The notes below the pieces were generated by a model. It was not told where the DNA came from and searched no databases. It worked only from the letters and a program-made list of their open reading frames with translations. Positions 16,343 to 25,342 of a DNA stretch of 64,000 bases are shown one piece after another. This DNA is from Rhizobium leguminosarum bv. trifolii WSM2297 (GTDB lineage Bacteria; Pseudomonadota; Alphaproteobacteria; Rhizobiales; Rhizobiaceae): positions 1,260,466 through 1,324,465 of the forward strand of contig NZ_JH719395.1 of assembly GCF_000271845.1 (NCBI RefSeq), given 5' to 3'. Each line of letters opens with the position of its first letter. Position 1 is the stretch's first letter. The position numbers and the translations under genes were made by a program.

Positions 16343-17392
16343 CTATGCCAGCGCCTCGATCGCCGCCCTCACCGCGCCCTCATCCATCTCGTGCAGGCCG
16401 ATGACAACGAGACGTGTGGCGCGCGTTTCCCCCGGTGCCCAGGCACGGTCGAAATAGTGGTCGATGCGGCTGCCGACCGCTTGGAGCTGCAGGCGCATCG
16501 GCTTGCCCGAAACATCGACGAAGCCCTTGAGGCGCAGCACGTCATGGGTTGATATGATCGTCTTCAGCTGTTCGACGAAGCCGGCAGTGTCGGCGACCGG
16601 GCCGAGTTCGACGACGAAGCTGTCGAATTCGTCGTGGTCGTGCGGCGCGCCGTCCTCATGCTCCAGCTCGTGATGCGACTTGCGGTTGGCGATATCATCC
16701 TCCGTGCCAATGCCGAGGCCTAGCAGGATGCCGGCCGGCACCTCACCGTTTTTCGCCTCGATCATGACAGGCTTGCGCAGAGTGCGGGAGGCGACCTCGT
16801 CGCGCACGCGGCCAAGGCCGGCGACGTCGATCAGGTCGGTCTTGTTGAGCACAATGAGATCGGCGCACGTCAGCTGATCCTCGAAGAGCTCCTCGATCGG
16901 GCTCTCGTGGTCAAGCGATTCATCCTCGGCGCGGCGTGCATCAACGGCATCATGGTCGTCGGCGAAACGGCCTGCGGCCACAGCCGCGCTGTCGACCACG
17001 GTGATGACGCCGTCGACGGTCACCTGCGTGCGGATATCGGGCCAGTTGAAGGCGGCGACCAGCGGCTGCGGCAAGGCAAGGCCCGAGGTCTCGATGACGA
17101 TATGATCGGGCCGCTGTTCGCGCTCGAGCAGCTTCGTCATCGTCGGAATGAAGTCGTCGGCGACGGTGCAGCAGATGCAGCCATTGGTGAGCTCGATGAT
17201 GTCGTCCTCGGTGCAATTCTCCGCGCCGCAGCCCTTCAGCACATCGCCATCGACGCCGAGGTCGCCGAACTCGTTGATGATCAGTGCGATCTTCTTGCCG
17301 CCGGCATTGGTGAGCAGGTTGCGGATCATCGTCGTCTTGCCGGCGCCGAGGAAGCCGGTGATGACGGTGGCGGGAATCTTCTGCTGGTTCAT
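16343..17392 (-). CDS. cobW: CobW-type G3E GTPase metallochaperone
   Basis: A 349-residue COG0523 protein. The Walker A is VITGFLGAGKTT near residue 10. The metal-binding motif of the family, CxCC, is present as GCICCTV near residue 73. The GTP specificity motif is NKTD in LIVLNKTDLIDVAG, and a histidine/acid-rich loop (HHELEHEDGAPHDHDEFD) lies between the domains. It is thought to deliver cobalt for CobN chelation. It lies 4 bases from cobP upstream and 4 bases from cobN downstream, fitting that role. Confidence 0.95.
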   Translation of the reverse strand: MNQQKIPATVITGFLGAGKTTMIRNLLTNAGGKKIALIINEFGDLGVDGDVLKGCGAENCTEDDIIELTNGCICCTVADDFIPTMTKLLEREQRPDHIVIETSGLALPQPLVAAFNWPDIRTQVTVDGVITVVDSAAVAAGRFADDHDAVDARRAEDESLDHESPIEELFEDQLTCADLIVLNKTDLIDVAGLGRVRDEVASRTLRKPVMIEAKNGEVPAGILLGLGIGTEDDIANRKSHHELEHEDGAPHDHDEFDSFVVELGPVADTAGFVEQLKTIISTHDVLRLKGFVDVSGKPMRLQLQAVGSRIDHYFDRAWAPGETRATRLVVIGLHEMDEGAVRAAIEALA

Positions 17393-17396
17393 AGAC

Positions 17397-17909
17397 TTAA
17401 CCCTTCATTTTCAGCGGCAGGCCCGCCGCGATAAAATAGACTTCGGCGGCCTTCGCCGCGATTGACTGATGCAGCCGGCCGGCATGATCACGAAAATCCC
17501 GCGCCATGCGATTGTCGGGCACGATACCGAGGCCGACCTCGTTTGAAACGAAAACGAGCTGCGCCTTCGCCCGCGGCAGGAAATCGACAAGCGCCAAGAA
17601 TTCCCCTGCCATATCGCGCTCCTCCATCATCAGATTGGTGACCCAGAGCGTCAGGCAATCAATCAGCACGACGCGGCCCTCGCCGTCGATGGCAGTTAGC
17701 TTGCCGACGAGATCAAGCGGCTCCTCATGCGTCGTCCAGCTCGGACCGCGGTCGGCCTTGTGCTGGTTTATGCGCGCTTGCATCTCATCGTCCCATGCGC
17801 GCCCGGTCGCGATGTAGTGGCGTTCGAGGCCGGTCGCGACGACGAGGGATTCGGCGAAGTGCGATTTGCCGGAGCGCGCGCCGCCGAGGATGAGGGTGGT
17901 TCCAGTCAT
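17397..17909 (-). CDS. cobP: Adenosylcobinamide kinase/guanylyltransferase CobP
   Basis: A 170-residue CobU/CobP protein with the P-loop [16 protein letters not shown] near residue 4 and the [10 protein letters not shown] motif near residue 87. It phosphorylates adenosylcobinamide and transfers GMP to it during nucleotide-loop assembly. I chose the ATG at 17907-17909: a GGAGG lies 10 bases upstream of it, whereas the ATG at 17915 would be only 4 bases from it. It is the first gene after the cobalamin riboswitch and leads the cobP-cobW-cobN-cobO unit. Confidence 0.93.
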   Translation of the reverse strand: MTGTTLILGGARSGKSHFAESLVVATGLERHYIATGRAWDDEMQARINQHKADRGPSWTTHEEPLDLVGKLTAIDGEGRVVLIDCLTLWVTNLMMEERDMAGEFLALVDFLPRAKAQLVFVSNEVGLGIVPDNRMARDFRDHAGRLHQSIAAKAAEVYFIAAGLPLKMKG

Positions 17910-17951
17910 GCCCATGCCGCCTCCAGACGAAAGGCGCTGAGCCACCCACCA

Positions 17952-18090
17952 CCCTCATTCCTGTGGTTGTCACAGGAATCCAGCGTGCCCAAGTCCTTGG
18001 GCACGGAAGACCCATTCAACGATGGCGTAGAGTTATTCACGGCGCAGACGCGCCGTGGCTGGATTCCTGTGACGAGCACAGGAATGAGGG
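17952..18090. repeat. Palindromic repeat with ATTCCTGTG arms in the cobP leader
   Basis: Arms 17952-17984 (CCCTCATTCCTGTGGTTGTC and following) and 18058-18090 (the inverted copy, ending GAGCACAGGAATGAGGG) are 33 bases each. Each arm is itself partly palindromic (ATTCCTGTG...CACAGGAAT). The element lies between the riboswitch aptamer and cobP and would be transcribed as a long hairpin. Confidence 0.85.
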
Positions 18091-18244
18091 AGGAGAGGAA
18101 AGTGCCTCCCAGTCGCGCTCTTCGACAAGGTACCCGAAAAACACTTCCCATGCGCGCCGCACCAGGCCGCGCTGAATTCAATCGTTCAGCCAAAACAACC
18201 TCCGTGCTGGCAGCGGGCCTCTTGCCCAGGGGTGGGCTTTTCGC

Positions 18245-18610
18245 CCGGCACGAATGGCAGGTCTCCTGGCTCGCGGTTATCGGCCGCGATCGGGGCGGAC
18301 CGGAAACCGGTCGCCCCTGATCGTGCCAGCGGATCTGCCTCGCCTTCCCGGCAGCATGGAGAAAAGGTGGACGATTCGTAGATAGAGAGGCGTCCGACCC
18401 CGGTTGATCACCATGCATGTCCAGTGGCTTTTCCGGCATGTCGCCCATCCCACCCACCTGCACCATTGCAAGACGGCCCTGGATGGACTTCGATGCCGGA
18501 TGGAAGACCCTGACCGCTCTACAGTCGCGGGGTCGGCTGTGATGAAGGCGCCCGGTTTGGGTCCGCCCCGTCACATTCCCTTTTCATCCGGAAGGGCGTT
18601 ACACCGATCC
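18245..18610 (-). promoter_or_regulatory. Cobalamin (AdoCbl) riboswitch upstream of cobP
   Basis: Read on the minus strand, the leader contains GGGAATGTGACGGGG, then CCCCGCGACTGTAGAGCGG, AAGCCACTGG, GGGAAGGCG, and finally the B12 box AGCCAGGAGACCTGCC (18256-18271). These conserved blocks occur in the order of the cobalamin aptamer. The riboswitch should shut off cobP, cobW, cobN and cobO when adenosylcobalamin is plentiful. A GGGCGAAAAGCCC hairpin just downstream may be part of the expression platform. Confidence 0.93.
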
Positions 18611-18613
18611 GGA

Positions 18614-18664
18614 ACCATCCGTTATGTCAGGATGGTCATTCAACCATCCGTTAGATCGGATGGT
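18614..18664. repeat. Two tandem hairpins at the 5' side of the riboswitch
   Basis: ACCATCC...GGATGGT occurs twice, at 18614-18636 and 18643-18664, with similar loops (GTTATGTCA and GTTAGATC). It lies at or just upstream of the riboswitch 5' end and could be an operator or part of the transcript start region. Confidence 0.65.
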
Positions 18665-18892
18665 TAGGCAAGGCTGGGGGTGAAGTCAACCGGCCTTGGC
18701 GGCGGGCCAATCGCCTGCGAGGCGGCACACCCGGCAAAACACGACTTACCCTACCATAATTATCGTCATTTATCAGAGACTTACGTCATAAATATTTGAC
18801 CCGCCAGCCGGCTTTTCGCCGCAATTGCACTGCAAGCGGACTGCGTCACCGCCGCCCTTGACCGGGCCTCTCCCCGCCTAGTTGTCTTAGCC

Positions 18893-20683
18893 ATGCTTAT
18901 GAAATTGGATCGGCGCCGTCTGCGTGCGCTGCGTGTTTTCTTTGATCCGGGGCGGCTGCGTGCGCTGACCCGCCGCAGCGAGGTCGGCCTGTCTTTGGCG
19001 GGCGCCGTCGTCGGCATTGCCTCGGGGCTTGCCGTCACCGGCATGAGCTTCGTCTCCAATGAATTGCACCGGCTGATCTTCGGCATCGCCGACGACGAAA
19101 GACTGAGCTCGTCTGTCATCGAAGACAAGCTGCTGCTGCTCACCGCCCCCGTCGTCGGCGGCGTCCTGCTCGGCCTACTGCTCTTCGTACTGGCGAAACG
19201 GCGCAAGAAGCCGATGGTCGATCCGATCGAGGCCAATGCGCTGCATGGCGGCCGCCTGTCTTTGACCGACAGCATCATCGTTGCCGTGCAGAACCTGATT
19301 TCCAACGGTTTCGGCGCTTCCGTCGGGCTCGAGGCCGGTTATACCCAGCTTGCCGCCGGCCTTGCCTCGAAATTCGGCCTGAAGCTGCAGCTTCGCCGCT
19401 CCGACCTGCGCGTGCTCGTCGGCTGCGGCGCGGCCGGCGCCATCGCCGCCGCCTTTAACGCGCCGCTGACCGGCGCCTTCTATGCCTTCGAGCTGATCAT
19501 CGGCACCTATACGATCGTGTCGCTGACCCCTGTCGTCGTCTCGGCCCTCGTCTCGACGCTCATCGCAAGGCTGCTCACCGAGGGCGATTTCACCATCGAT
19601 ATCGGCAGCTTCGGCTCGGTCGTGCCGGCCGATTATATCCCGGCCCTGCTGCTCGGCGTCTTTTGCGCCGGCGTCGGCATCCTGCTCATGCAGGGCGTCG
19701 CCTTCATCGAGGAACTGGCCCGCAAGAGCGCGATCGCCCCGCCCTTCCGCCCGGCACTTGGCGGCATCATCGTCGGGCTGCTGGCGATGATCTCACCCCA
19801 GGTACTCTCGGCCGGCCACGGCGCGCTGCATCTCAATCTTTCCCGCGAGGTTGCGATCCCGGCGCTGGTCGGCCTCTTCCTGTTGAAATCGCTGGCCTCG
19901 GCGATCTCGATCGGCTCCGGCTTCAGAGGCGGCCTGTTCTTCGCCTCGCTGTTCATGGGCGCCCTGCTCGGCAAGCTCTTTGCCTATTGCGGCCCCTACT
20001 TCGCCGACGCGACGCTGACGCCTGTCATCTATGCCGTGGTCGGCATGAGTTCGCTCGCCGTCGCCGTCATCGGCGGGCCGCTGACGATGACCTTCCTGGC
20101 GCTCGAAATCACCGGCGATTTCCCGATCACCGCGCTGGTGCTCGCCGCCGTCATCACCTCTTCGCTCGTCGTGCGCTCGACCTTCGGCTACTCCTTCGCC
20201 ACGTGGCGCTTCCATCTGCGCGGCGAAAGCATCCGCAGCGCCCATGACGTCGGCTGGATCCGCAACCTGACGGTGGACAAGCTGATGCGCGCCGACGTCA
20301 AGAAGGCCAGGGCCGGCATCACGCTGGAAGACTTCAAGCAGGCCTTTCCGATCGGTTCGACCCAGCGCGTTATCCTCGTCGAGGAGAACGATAAATATGC
20401 GGGCCTCGTGCTGGTGCCGGAGATCTACGCCAACCCGACCGACGCGCAGGACGAGGGCAAGACGCTTGCCGACTTCATCCACTATCGCAACGATTTCCTG
20501 CAGCCGCAGATGAATGCCCGGCAAGCGGCGGCGATCTTCGACAAGAGCGAAAGCGAAGCGCTCGCCGTCGTCAACAACCTGATCGAACGCAAGGTGATCG
20601 GCCAGCTCAGCGAAAGCCACACGCTGCGCCGCTACAGCGAAGAGCTCGACCGGCGCCGGCGCGAGGTCTCCGGCGAGATCTGA
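18893..20683 (+). CDS. ClC-family chloride channel/antiporter with CBS region
   Basis: A 596-residue membrane protein with about ten to twelve hydrophobic segments. The filter region GASVGLEAGYTQLAAGLASK near residue 140 keeps the gating glutamate of the GxEGP motif, and the second signature appears as GSGFRGGLFFASLFMGALLG. Cytoplasmic residues after about 450 resemble a CBS pair that ends in a basic tail. Bacterial members exchange chloride or fluoride for protons. The substrate motif does not decide which. It is divergent from the cob riboswitch and convergent with the cyclase gene, 16 bases away. Confidence 0.92.
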   Translation: MLMKLDRRRLRALRVFFDPGRLRALTRRSEVGLSLAGAVVGIASGLAVTGMSFVSNELHRLIFGIADDERLSSSVIEDKLLLLTAPVVGGVLLGLLLFVLAKRRKKPMVDPIEANALHGGRLSLTDSIIVAVQNLISNGFGASVGLEAGYTQLAAGLASKFGLKLQLRRSDLRVLVGCGAAGAIAAAFNAPLTGAFYAFELIIGTYTIVSLTPVVVSALVSTLIARLLTEGDFTIDIGSFGSVVPADYIPALLLGVFCAGVGILLMQGVAFIEELARKSAIAPPFRPALGGIIVGLLAMISPQVLSAGHGALHLNLSREVAIPALVGLFLLKSLASAISIGSGFRGGLFFASLFMGALLGKLFAYCGPYFADATLTPVIYAVVGMSSLAVAVIGGPLTMTFLALEITGDFPITALVLAAVITSSLVVRSTFGYSFATWRFHLRGESIRSAHDVGWIRNLTVDKLMRADVKKARAGITLEDFKQAFPIGSTQRVILVEENDKYAGLVLVPEIYANPTDAQDEGKTLADFIHYRNDFLQPQMNARQAAAIFDKSESEALAVVNNLIERKVIGQLSESHTLRRYSEELDRRRREVSGEI

Positions 20684-20699
20684 GCCATCGGCTCGAGCC

Positions 20700-21788
20700 T
20701 CAAGACGCGGTGTCAGCGAGCTTGAATACGTCGGCCCGCTTAGAAACGCCGCGCAATTCGAACGATCCCAGATACTCGTTGGCGACAGCGCAAGTGGCCG
20801 CGAAGCTTTCCGACATCACCAGGTGCTGCCCGAGCGCGCCGCAGAGCTTTTCAAGCCGCGACGCCTCGTTGACGGCCCTGCCGATCACCGTGAAATCCAG
20901 CCTGCCGCGAGCACCGACGTTTCCATAGAAAACCTCGCCGAGATGCAGCACGACATCGACGCCGATATCAGGGCCACCCCTCTGCGTCCGCTCACGATTA
21001 AGTGCCTCATTCGCCTTCAGAACATGCTTTGCAGATGCGAGTGCAGCGATGCAGGCCTTTTGCGGGTCGTCAGCATCTGTCGGAAAGATCGCGAGCACAC
21101 TGTCGCCCATGAATTTGAGGATCTCACCGGAATTCTCCTCGACATACCCGCCGATCAGCTCGAAATGTTCGTTCAGAAAACCGACGATCTCGCTAGGATT
21201 ATACGCTTCGGTCAACGCCGTAAAATTTCTGAGGTCCGCAAGCAGGATCGCGGCATTGATGGAGCCGCCGGTTCCCCTCTGGGTTTCTCCTGCAAGAATG
21301 CGGGCGCTGGTTTTGGCACCGGTATAGACCGCAAGGATATCCGTCGCGGTCTTCGATGCCGCCACGCGGTAGCAAGCCAGTCCCAGCGCCGGCACAAGTT
21401 CTTTGACGATCGCCAGCTGATCATCCGAAAATCCGCCCGGGAGGTCGCTAGTCAGAGAGAATCCGAGCCCGCGCAACGCGACCCCTTTCGGGAATTCGAA
21501 AAGGCTGACCAGATGGTCCGTGCCTCCGGCGAGCGCGAATTGGGCAAGCTGGGGATATTCAAGACCCTCGCCCTTCTCCAATCTCCAACGCCCGGCTCTT
21601 TCGCCGCGGCTCAATAGATGGAATATCGGCGTTTGCTCGAAGTTGCGCTCTTCCACGCTGCCGTGCTCCGCATTTTCGAGAACGGTTGCGCCGCCCCGCA
21701 CAAAATTCGCCGAGACGCCGCGATACATCGGATGAAGGGACGGCATGGTAATGCTCGCCCGCCAGATGGGAAAACCATCGGCGATCAA
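20700..21788 (-). CDS. Class III adenylate/guanylate cyclase, N-terminus uncertain
   Basis: At least 362 residues. The C-terminal catalytic domain starts near residue 178 and shows the metal-binding motif AILLADLRNFTALTE, then EILKFMGDSVLAIFP and LHLGEVFYGNVGARGRLDFT. The N-terminal part resembles the sensor region of rhizobial cyclases. The only common start is a TTG at 21786-21788. The frame remains open to 21902 and encodes family-like residues (NDHIQWLIEQGIT) with no ATG or GTG. A missing base in the poly-A run near 21872-21876 would join this to an upstream frame. It may therefore be frameshifted. Confidence 0.8.
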   Translation of the reverse strand: MIADGFPIWRASITMPSLHPMYRGVSANFVRGGATVLENAEHGSVEERNFEQTPIFHLLSRGERAGRWRLEKGEGLEYPQLAQFALAGGTDHLVSLFEFPKGVALRGLGFSLTSDLPGGFSDDQLAIVKELVPALGLACYRVAASKTATDILAVYTGAKTSARILAGETQRGTGGSINAAILLADLRNFTALTEAYNPSEIVGFLNEHFELIGGYVEENSGEILKFMGDSVLAIFPTDADDPQKACIAALASAKHVLKANEALNRERTQRGGPDIGVDVVLHLGEVFYGNVGARGRLDFTVIGRAVNEASRLEKLCGALGQHLVMSESFAATCAVANEYLGSFELRGVSKRADVFKLADTAS

Positions 21789-22062
21789 CCGGTCGCATAA
21801 GCCGGCGACGAGGTCGCCGATGTGCTCGCTGGTGATTCCCTGCTCTATAAGCCACTGGATATGATCGTTAATTTTTGAATCTCCGCATGGGCCGTTGCAA
21901 TTCTAAGATCGGGAAGCAAGGGCTGACCGTTTCGGCCATCGACCCGGCAACGAGAACCGCAGGCCGGCACTGAAAGAGCGATATCGCCTATCCCGTTCAT
22001 TAGCCTGCTTCGCGTCGCAACACCACTCCCGCGCGAATGGAAGAGATGCGGAATTCGGTGCG

Positions 22063-22824
22063 TCACATCCGCACTGTCATGCCGCCATCGATGGTCAGGA
22101 CGTGACCGTTGACGAAGGAGGCCGCACCGCTTGCGAGAAACAGCGCCGCGCCGGCGATCTCGTCCGGGCGTCCCCATCGCTGGACCGGGATGCGCTGGCG
22201 CACGAAAGGCATCAATTCTTCGTTTGCGGCCATCGCCGCGTTCGTCTCAGTGGCGAACCAGCCCGGCGCGATGGCGTTGCTGGTAATGCCAAACGGGCCG
22301 AACTCGACCGCCATACCGCGCATCAGGCCGGTCAGCCCCTGCTTGGCCGCCGGATAGACGCAATCGCCGGGCAGTGCGACATGGCCACTGATGGAAGTCA
22401 CGGCGATCAGCCGGCCGTGATTGTGCCGCTTCATCAGTGCGGCAGCGTCGCGCGAAAGCGTCATCGCTGCGGCAAGGTCCGTGTGCAGCAGTTCGATGAT
22501 GGCATCATCATCGAATTCGGCCAGCGGTCGCCTGTCACGGGCGCCGACATTGTTGATCAGGATATCGAGACGGCCGTGGATCCTGTCGATATCCGCCATC
22601 AACGCGCGCTGGGCCTTGCGGTCGGCGATGTCGAAAGCAGCGGCGTCTGCCGTGCCGCCCGCGGCCCGGATGGTCTTTGTGGCCTCGTCTAGTGTCGCCG
22701 CCGTGCGTCCTGTGACGATGACATGCGCACCGGCTTCGGCAAGGGCTCGTGCCATCTCGAAACCCAGCCCGCGCCCGCCGCCGGTCACCAGCGCCACCTG
22801 ACCCGCCAATGAAAATCGATCCAT
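22063..22824 (-). CDS. Short-chain dehydrogenase/reductase
   Basis: A 253-residue classical SDR. The cofactor motif is VALVTGGGRGLGFEMARALA near residue 9, then NNVGARDRRPL and the catalytic YPAAK preceded by serine in ISGHVALPGDCVY. The C-terminus keeps the usual VNGHVLTIDGGM. It probably oxidises or reduces a sugar or polyol with NAD(P). The ATG at 22824 gives a standard length; an ATG at 22860 adds 12 residues. It lies downstream of a TetR gene on the same strand and may share its control. Confidence 0.92.
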   Translation of the reverse strand: MDRFSLAGQVALVTGGGRGLGFEMARALAEAGAHVIVTGRTAATLDEATKTIRAAGGTADAAAFDIADRKAQRALMADIDRIHGRLDILINNVGARDRRPLAEFDDDAIIELLHTDLAAAMTLSRDAAALMKRHNHGRLIAVTSISGHVALPGDCVYPAAKQGLTGLMRGMAVEFGPFGITSNAIAPGWFATETNAAMAANEELMPFVRQRIPVQRWGRPDEIAGAALFLASGAASFVNGHVLTIDGGMTVRM

Positions 22825-22941
22825 TATGCTCACGGCTTCGTCGCTCCTAACCAGGCTCATGACGCTCTAATAATGGACTCAGTCAACTAATTTTGGCAAT
22901 AGCCGGACCGTGGTTCGGCCATGCCCCCCAAACCGAAACAC

Positions 22942-23505
22942 TCACATCGCTTCTTTCCCGCCCGATAGGGATTGCCGCGTTTCCTCCAGGATCTCGTTCG
23001 ACAGTTCCTCGTCGCCGACCGCGCGAGCCATGACGAGGGCGCCGATCATGCTCGACAGGTCGGCGATGGCCTTGCGGCGATCGGACGCTCCACCTTCGGT
23101 ACTCTGCAGCTTTTCCATCTGCCGGACGCGCACGATGACATATTCGGTGACCGATCCCCGCTTCTCCCCCGGCAAGCGGGCGAGCTCCGGTCCGAGTGCA
23201 GCGATCGTGCAGCCCTCGCCGCTGGCGTCGCGATGCTCCCGCGAGAGATAGGCGGCCGCAAACTCGGCGATTGAGCCGAAGGGCGGTTCCGATTCAAGGC
23301 TTTCACGCATGGCGTGGCTGACGGCCTCGGCCGTCAGCTCGTCCTTGGATTTGAAGTGACCGTAGAACCCGCCATGCGTCAGCCCGGCCCCCTTCATCAC
23401 GGCGTCGACGCCGACCGCATGGATGCCATTTTCCCGAAACAGCTGCGCAGCCGTCTCGATTATCCGCCGCCTGTTTTCTCTTGCCTGTTCGCGTGTGGGC
23501 CGCAT
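22942..23505 (-). CDS. TetR-family repressor
   Basis: A 187-residue TetR protein. The N-terminal helix-turn-helix is MRPTREQARENRRRIIETAA followed by GVDAVMKGAGLTHGGFYGHF. It resembles the AcrR/NemR-like group that controls aldehyde- or electrophile-linked reductases. The ATG at 23503-23505 starts at the typical TetR N-terminus; the open frame upstream runs into the operator. It is divergent from the aldo-keto reductase, with two palindromic sites between them. Confidence 0.9.
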   Translation of the reverse strand: MRPTREQARENRRRIIETAAQLFRENGIHAVGVDAVMKGAGLTHGGFYGHFKSKDELTAEAVSHAMRESLESEPPFGSIAEFAAAYLSREHRDASGEGCTIAALGPELARLPGEKRGSVTEYVIVRVRQMEKLQSTEGGASDRRKAIADLSSMIGALVMARAVGDEELSNEILEETRQSLSGGKEAM

Positions 23506-23542
23506 GTTCAAAACCTCGTTCGATGCGCTCTTGACAAAATGT

Positions 23543-23581
23543 ATGACGATCGGCATTTAAAATCAACATGACGATCGTCAT
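23543..23581. promoter_or_regulatory. Probable TetR operator pair
   Basis: ATGACGATCGTCAT (23568-23581) is a perfect 14-base palindrome, and ATGACGATCGGCAT (23543-23556) is a copy with one change, both followed by TTTAAA. They lie in the 108-base gap between the divergent tetR and aldo-keto reductase genes, so they are the likely operators for both. Confidence 0.8.
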
Positions 23582-23613
23582 TTAAATTCGTACAGCGAAA
23601 GGAAGTGATCACC

Positions 23614-24648
23614 ATGCGCTACAGGATTTTCGGCCGGACGGGCCTTCGCGTTTCCACATTCGCCCTCGGCACCGGAAACTTCGGCACCGGCTGGGGTTAT
23701 GGTTCGAGCCGGCAGGAGGCAAAGGCCGTCTTCGACACCTATCGAGACGCCGGCGGGAACTTCATCGATACCGCCGACCAGTATCAGTTCGGCCAGTCGG
23801 AAACGATGATCGGCGAATTCATCGCCGGCGATCGCGACAGCGTCGTCGTCGCCACCAAGTTCTCGCTGGGCGACACTAACGGCGCCGGACTGCACCGCAC
23901 CGGCAACAGCCGCAAGGCAATGGTCCAGTCCGTCGAAGCCAGCCTCAAGAGGCTCGGCACCGACAGGATCGATCTGCTCTGGGTGCATATGCCGGATGCC
24001 GTGACGCCGATCGACGAGATCGTCCGCGGTCTTGACGATCTCGCCCGCGCCGGCAAGATCCTCTATTCCGGCCTCTCCGACTTTCCGGCGTGGCGCGTGT
24101 CAACGGCGGCGACATTGGCGGAGCTCAGGGGCTGGAACCCGGTCTCGGCGCTGCAGTTCGAATATAGCCTCGTCGAGCGCACCGCCGAACGCGAACTCCT
24201 GCCGATGGCCGCCGCTTTCGGTCTCGGAACGGTTGGATGGTCGCCACTCGGCGGCGGATTGCTGACGGGCAAATACCGCAAGGGTGAAACGGGCCGCGCC
24301 CAGGGTCTCGGCGCCGTCATCCACGGCGAAAGCGACGCGCGCAAGACCGCGACCGTCGATGCGGTTCTGGCGATATCGGAGGAGACAGGGATCCCCGCCG
24401 GCCGGGTCGCCATCGCCTGGGTCCTCGACAAGGGCACCCTGCCGATCCTCGGACCGCGGACACCGGAGCAGCTTGCCGACAACCTCGCATCGCTCGACGT
24501 CAGGCTGACCGTCGACCAGCTCGCCCGCCTCGACGCGGCAAGCGCCATCCCGCTCGGCTTCCCGCACGACGTCGTCGCCGGCAGCCGCGATACGCTTGCA
24601 GGCTCGAAGGCCGACCTGATCGACTGGCCTGCCGTGCCCGTCCGTTGA
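23614..24648 (+). CDS. Aldo/keto reductase
   Basis: A 344-residue (beta/alpha)8 NADPH reductase. The catalytic tetrad is visible as Asp and Tyr in FIDTADQYQFGQSE, Lys in VVVATKFSLG and His in DLLWVHMPD. The C-terminal cofactor region has LPILGPRTPEQLADNLASLD. An AAAGGAAG ribosome binding site is suitably spaced for the ATG at 23614; an upstream GTG at 23605 is less likely. Probable control by the divergent TetR suggests detoxification of an aldehyde or quinone, which is inference. Confidence 0.92.
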   Translation: MRYRIFGRTGLRVSTFALGTGNFGTGWGYGSSRQEAKAVFDTYRDAGGNFIDTADQYQFGQSETMIGEFIAGDRDSVVVATKFSLGDTNGAGLHRTGNSRKAMVQSVEASLKRLGTDRIDLLWVHMPDAVTPIDEIVRGLDDLARAGKILYSGLSDFPAWRVSTAATLAELRGWNPVSALQFEYSLVERTAERELLPMAAAFGLGTVGWSPLGGGLLTGKYRKGETGRAQGLGAVIHGESDARKTATVDAVLAISEETGIPAGRVAIAWVLDKGTLPILGPRTPEQLADNLASLDVRLTVDQLARLDAASAIPLGFPHDVVAGSRDTLAGSKADLIDWPAVPVR

Positions 24649-24743
24649 ACGGTTTAAACAGGGTCGAAGACAGCTTGCCTCCGACCCTGCCGCTGCGGCG
24701 CAGTGGACAGTATTGCCGGACGCGTCAGCATCGGCATCTGTCT

Positions 24744-25001
24744 TCAGACGGCACGCCTGAACGCGCGCGCGATCGCGATCAGAATGCAAGCTCCGACAAA
24801 GCCGGCGATGAGATATCCTATCCATCCCCCGAGCACGATCCCGAAGAGCGATAGGATGGCATTGGCGACGATTGCGCCGATGATGCCGAGGATGATGTTC
24901 ATCAGCACGCCCATATTGCTCTTCATGAACATTTCGGCGAGCCACCCGGCGATACCGCCAATGATGATGGCGGCGATCCAGCCGATACCTGCATTTTCCA
25001 T
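24744..25001 (-). CDS. GlsB/YeaQ/YmgE-family small membrane protein
   Basis: An 85-residue hydrophobic protein with three membrane segments and glycine-rich helices (IIIGGIAGWLAEMFMK, ILGIIGAIVANAI, LGGWIGYLIAGFVGA). This is the pattern of the transglycosylase-associated GlsB family, often induced by general stress. The molecular function is not established. Confidence 0.9.
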   Translation of the reverse strand: MENAGIGWIAAIIIGGIAGWLAEMFMKSNMGVLMNIILGIIGAIVANAILSLFGIVLGGWIGYLIAGFVGACILIAIARAFRRAV

Positions 25002-25342
25002 AGCGTGTCCCCTCCCGGTTGATATCAGGGGGAGATAGCGCTCCCGATTGTGCTTTCAATCGCCCGGGACTGTAGCGCTGCTTCCGCCCTGCCCTTCTGG
25101 CTGGAGCTGCCCGCTCCGCGCTCCCCTTACGCTGCTTTTGCTTGCGCTCAGCGCATTCGCGGCTTCGCCGCTCACCCTTCATCTGCCTGCCGGACCAATC
25201 CCATCCCCGGTTCAAGCCAAGGGGGGTGCGGTCCCGGCCGTCCGCGCCCCGCACACCAATCATCCAACAAGTTAGCGCGAAATGAACATGCAAGGGGGCC
25301 GCACGGCACTCCCTTCATTGACACCTTCCGCTTGCACTGACG
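25002..25342. other. Gap with no gene recognised
   Basis: The 341 bases between the GlsB-like gene and cobQ contain only short open frames of biased composition. I see no RNA gene or clear repeat. Short imperfect symmetries around CAAGGGGGGTGCGGTCCC suggest decayed palindromic repeat material. Confidence 0.4.

Noticed and set aside
3143..18090. CRISPR-like or IS-related reading of the repeats
   Set aside because: Copies are inverted, scattered and lack regular spacers, cas genes or any transposase; they fit RIME-like palindromic elements.
17906..18574. Minus-strand frame of 222 codons through the riboswitch
   Set aside because: It covers the B12 aptamer and a palindromic repeat, and its residues show no family pattern.
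19793..20620. Minus-strand frame of 275 codons under the ClC gene
   Set aside because: It is the complement of strongly coding sequence; rich in Arg, Asp and Gly as expected from a shadow.
24100..25293. Minus-strand frame of 397 codons
   Set aside because: Mostly the shadow of the aldo-keto reductase and of the GlsB-like gene in another frame.
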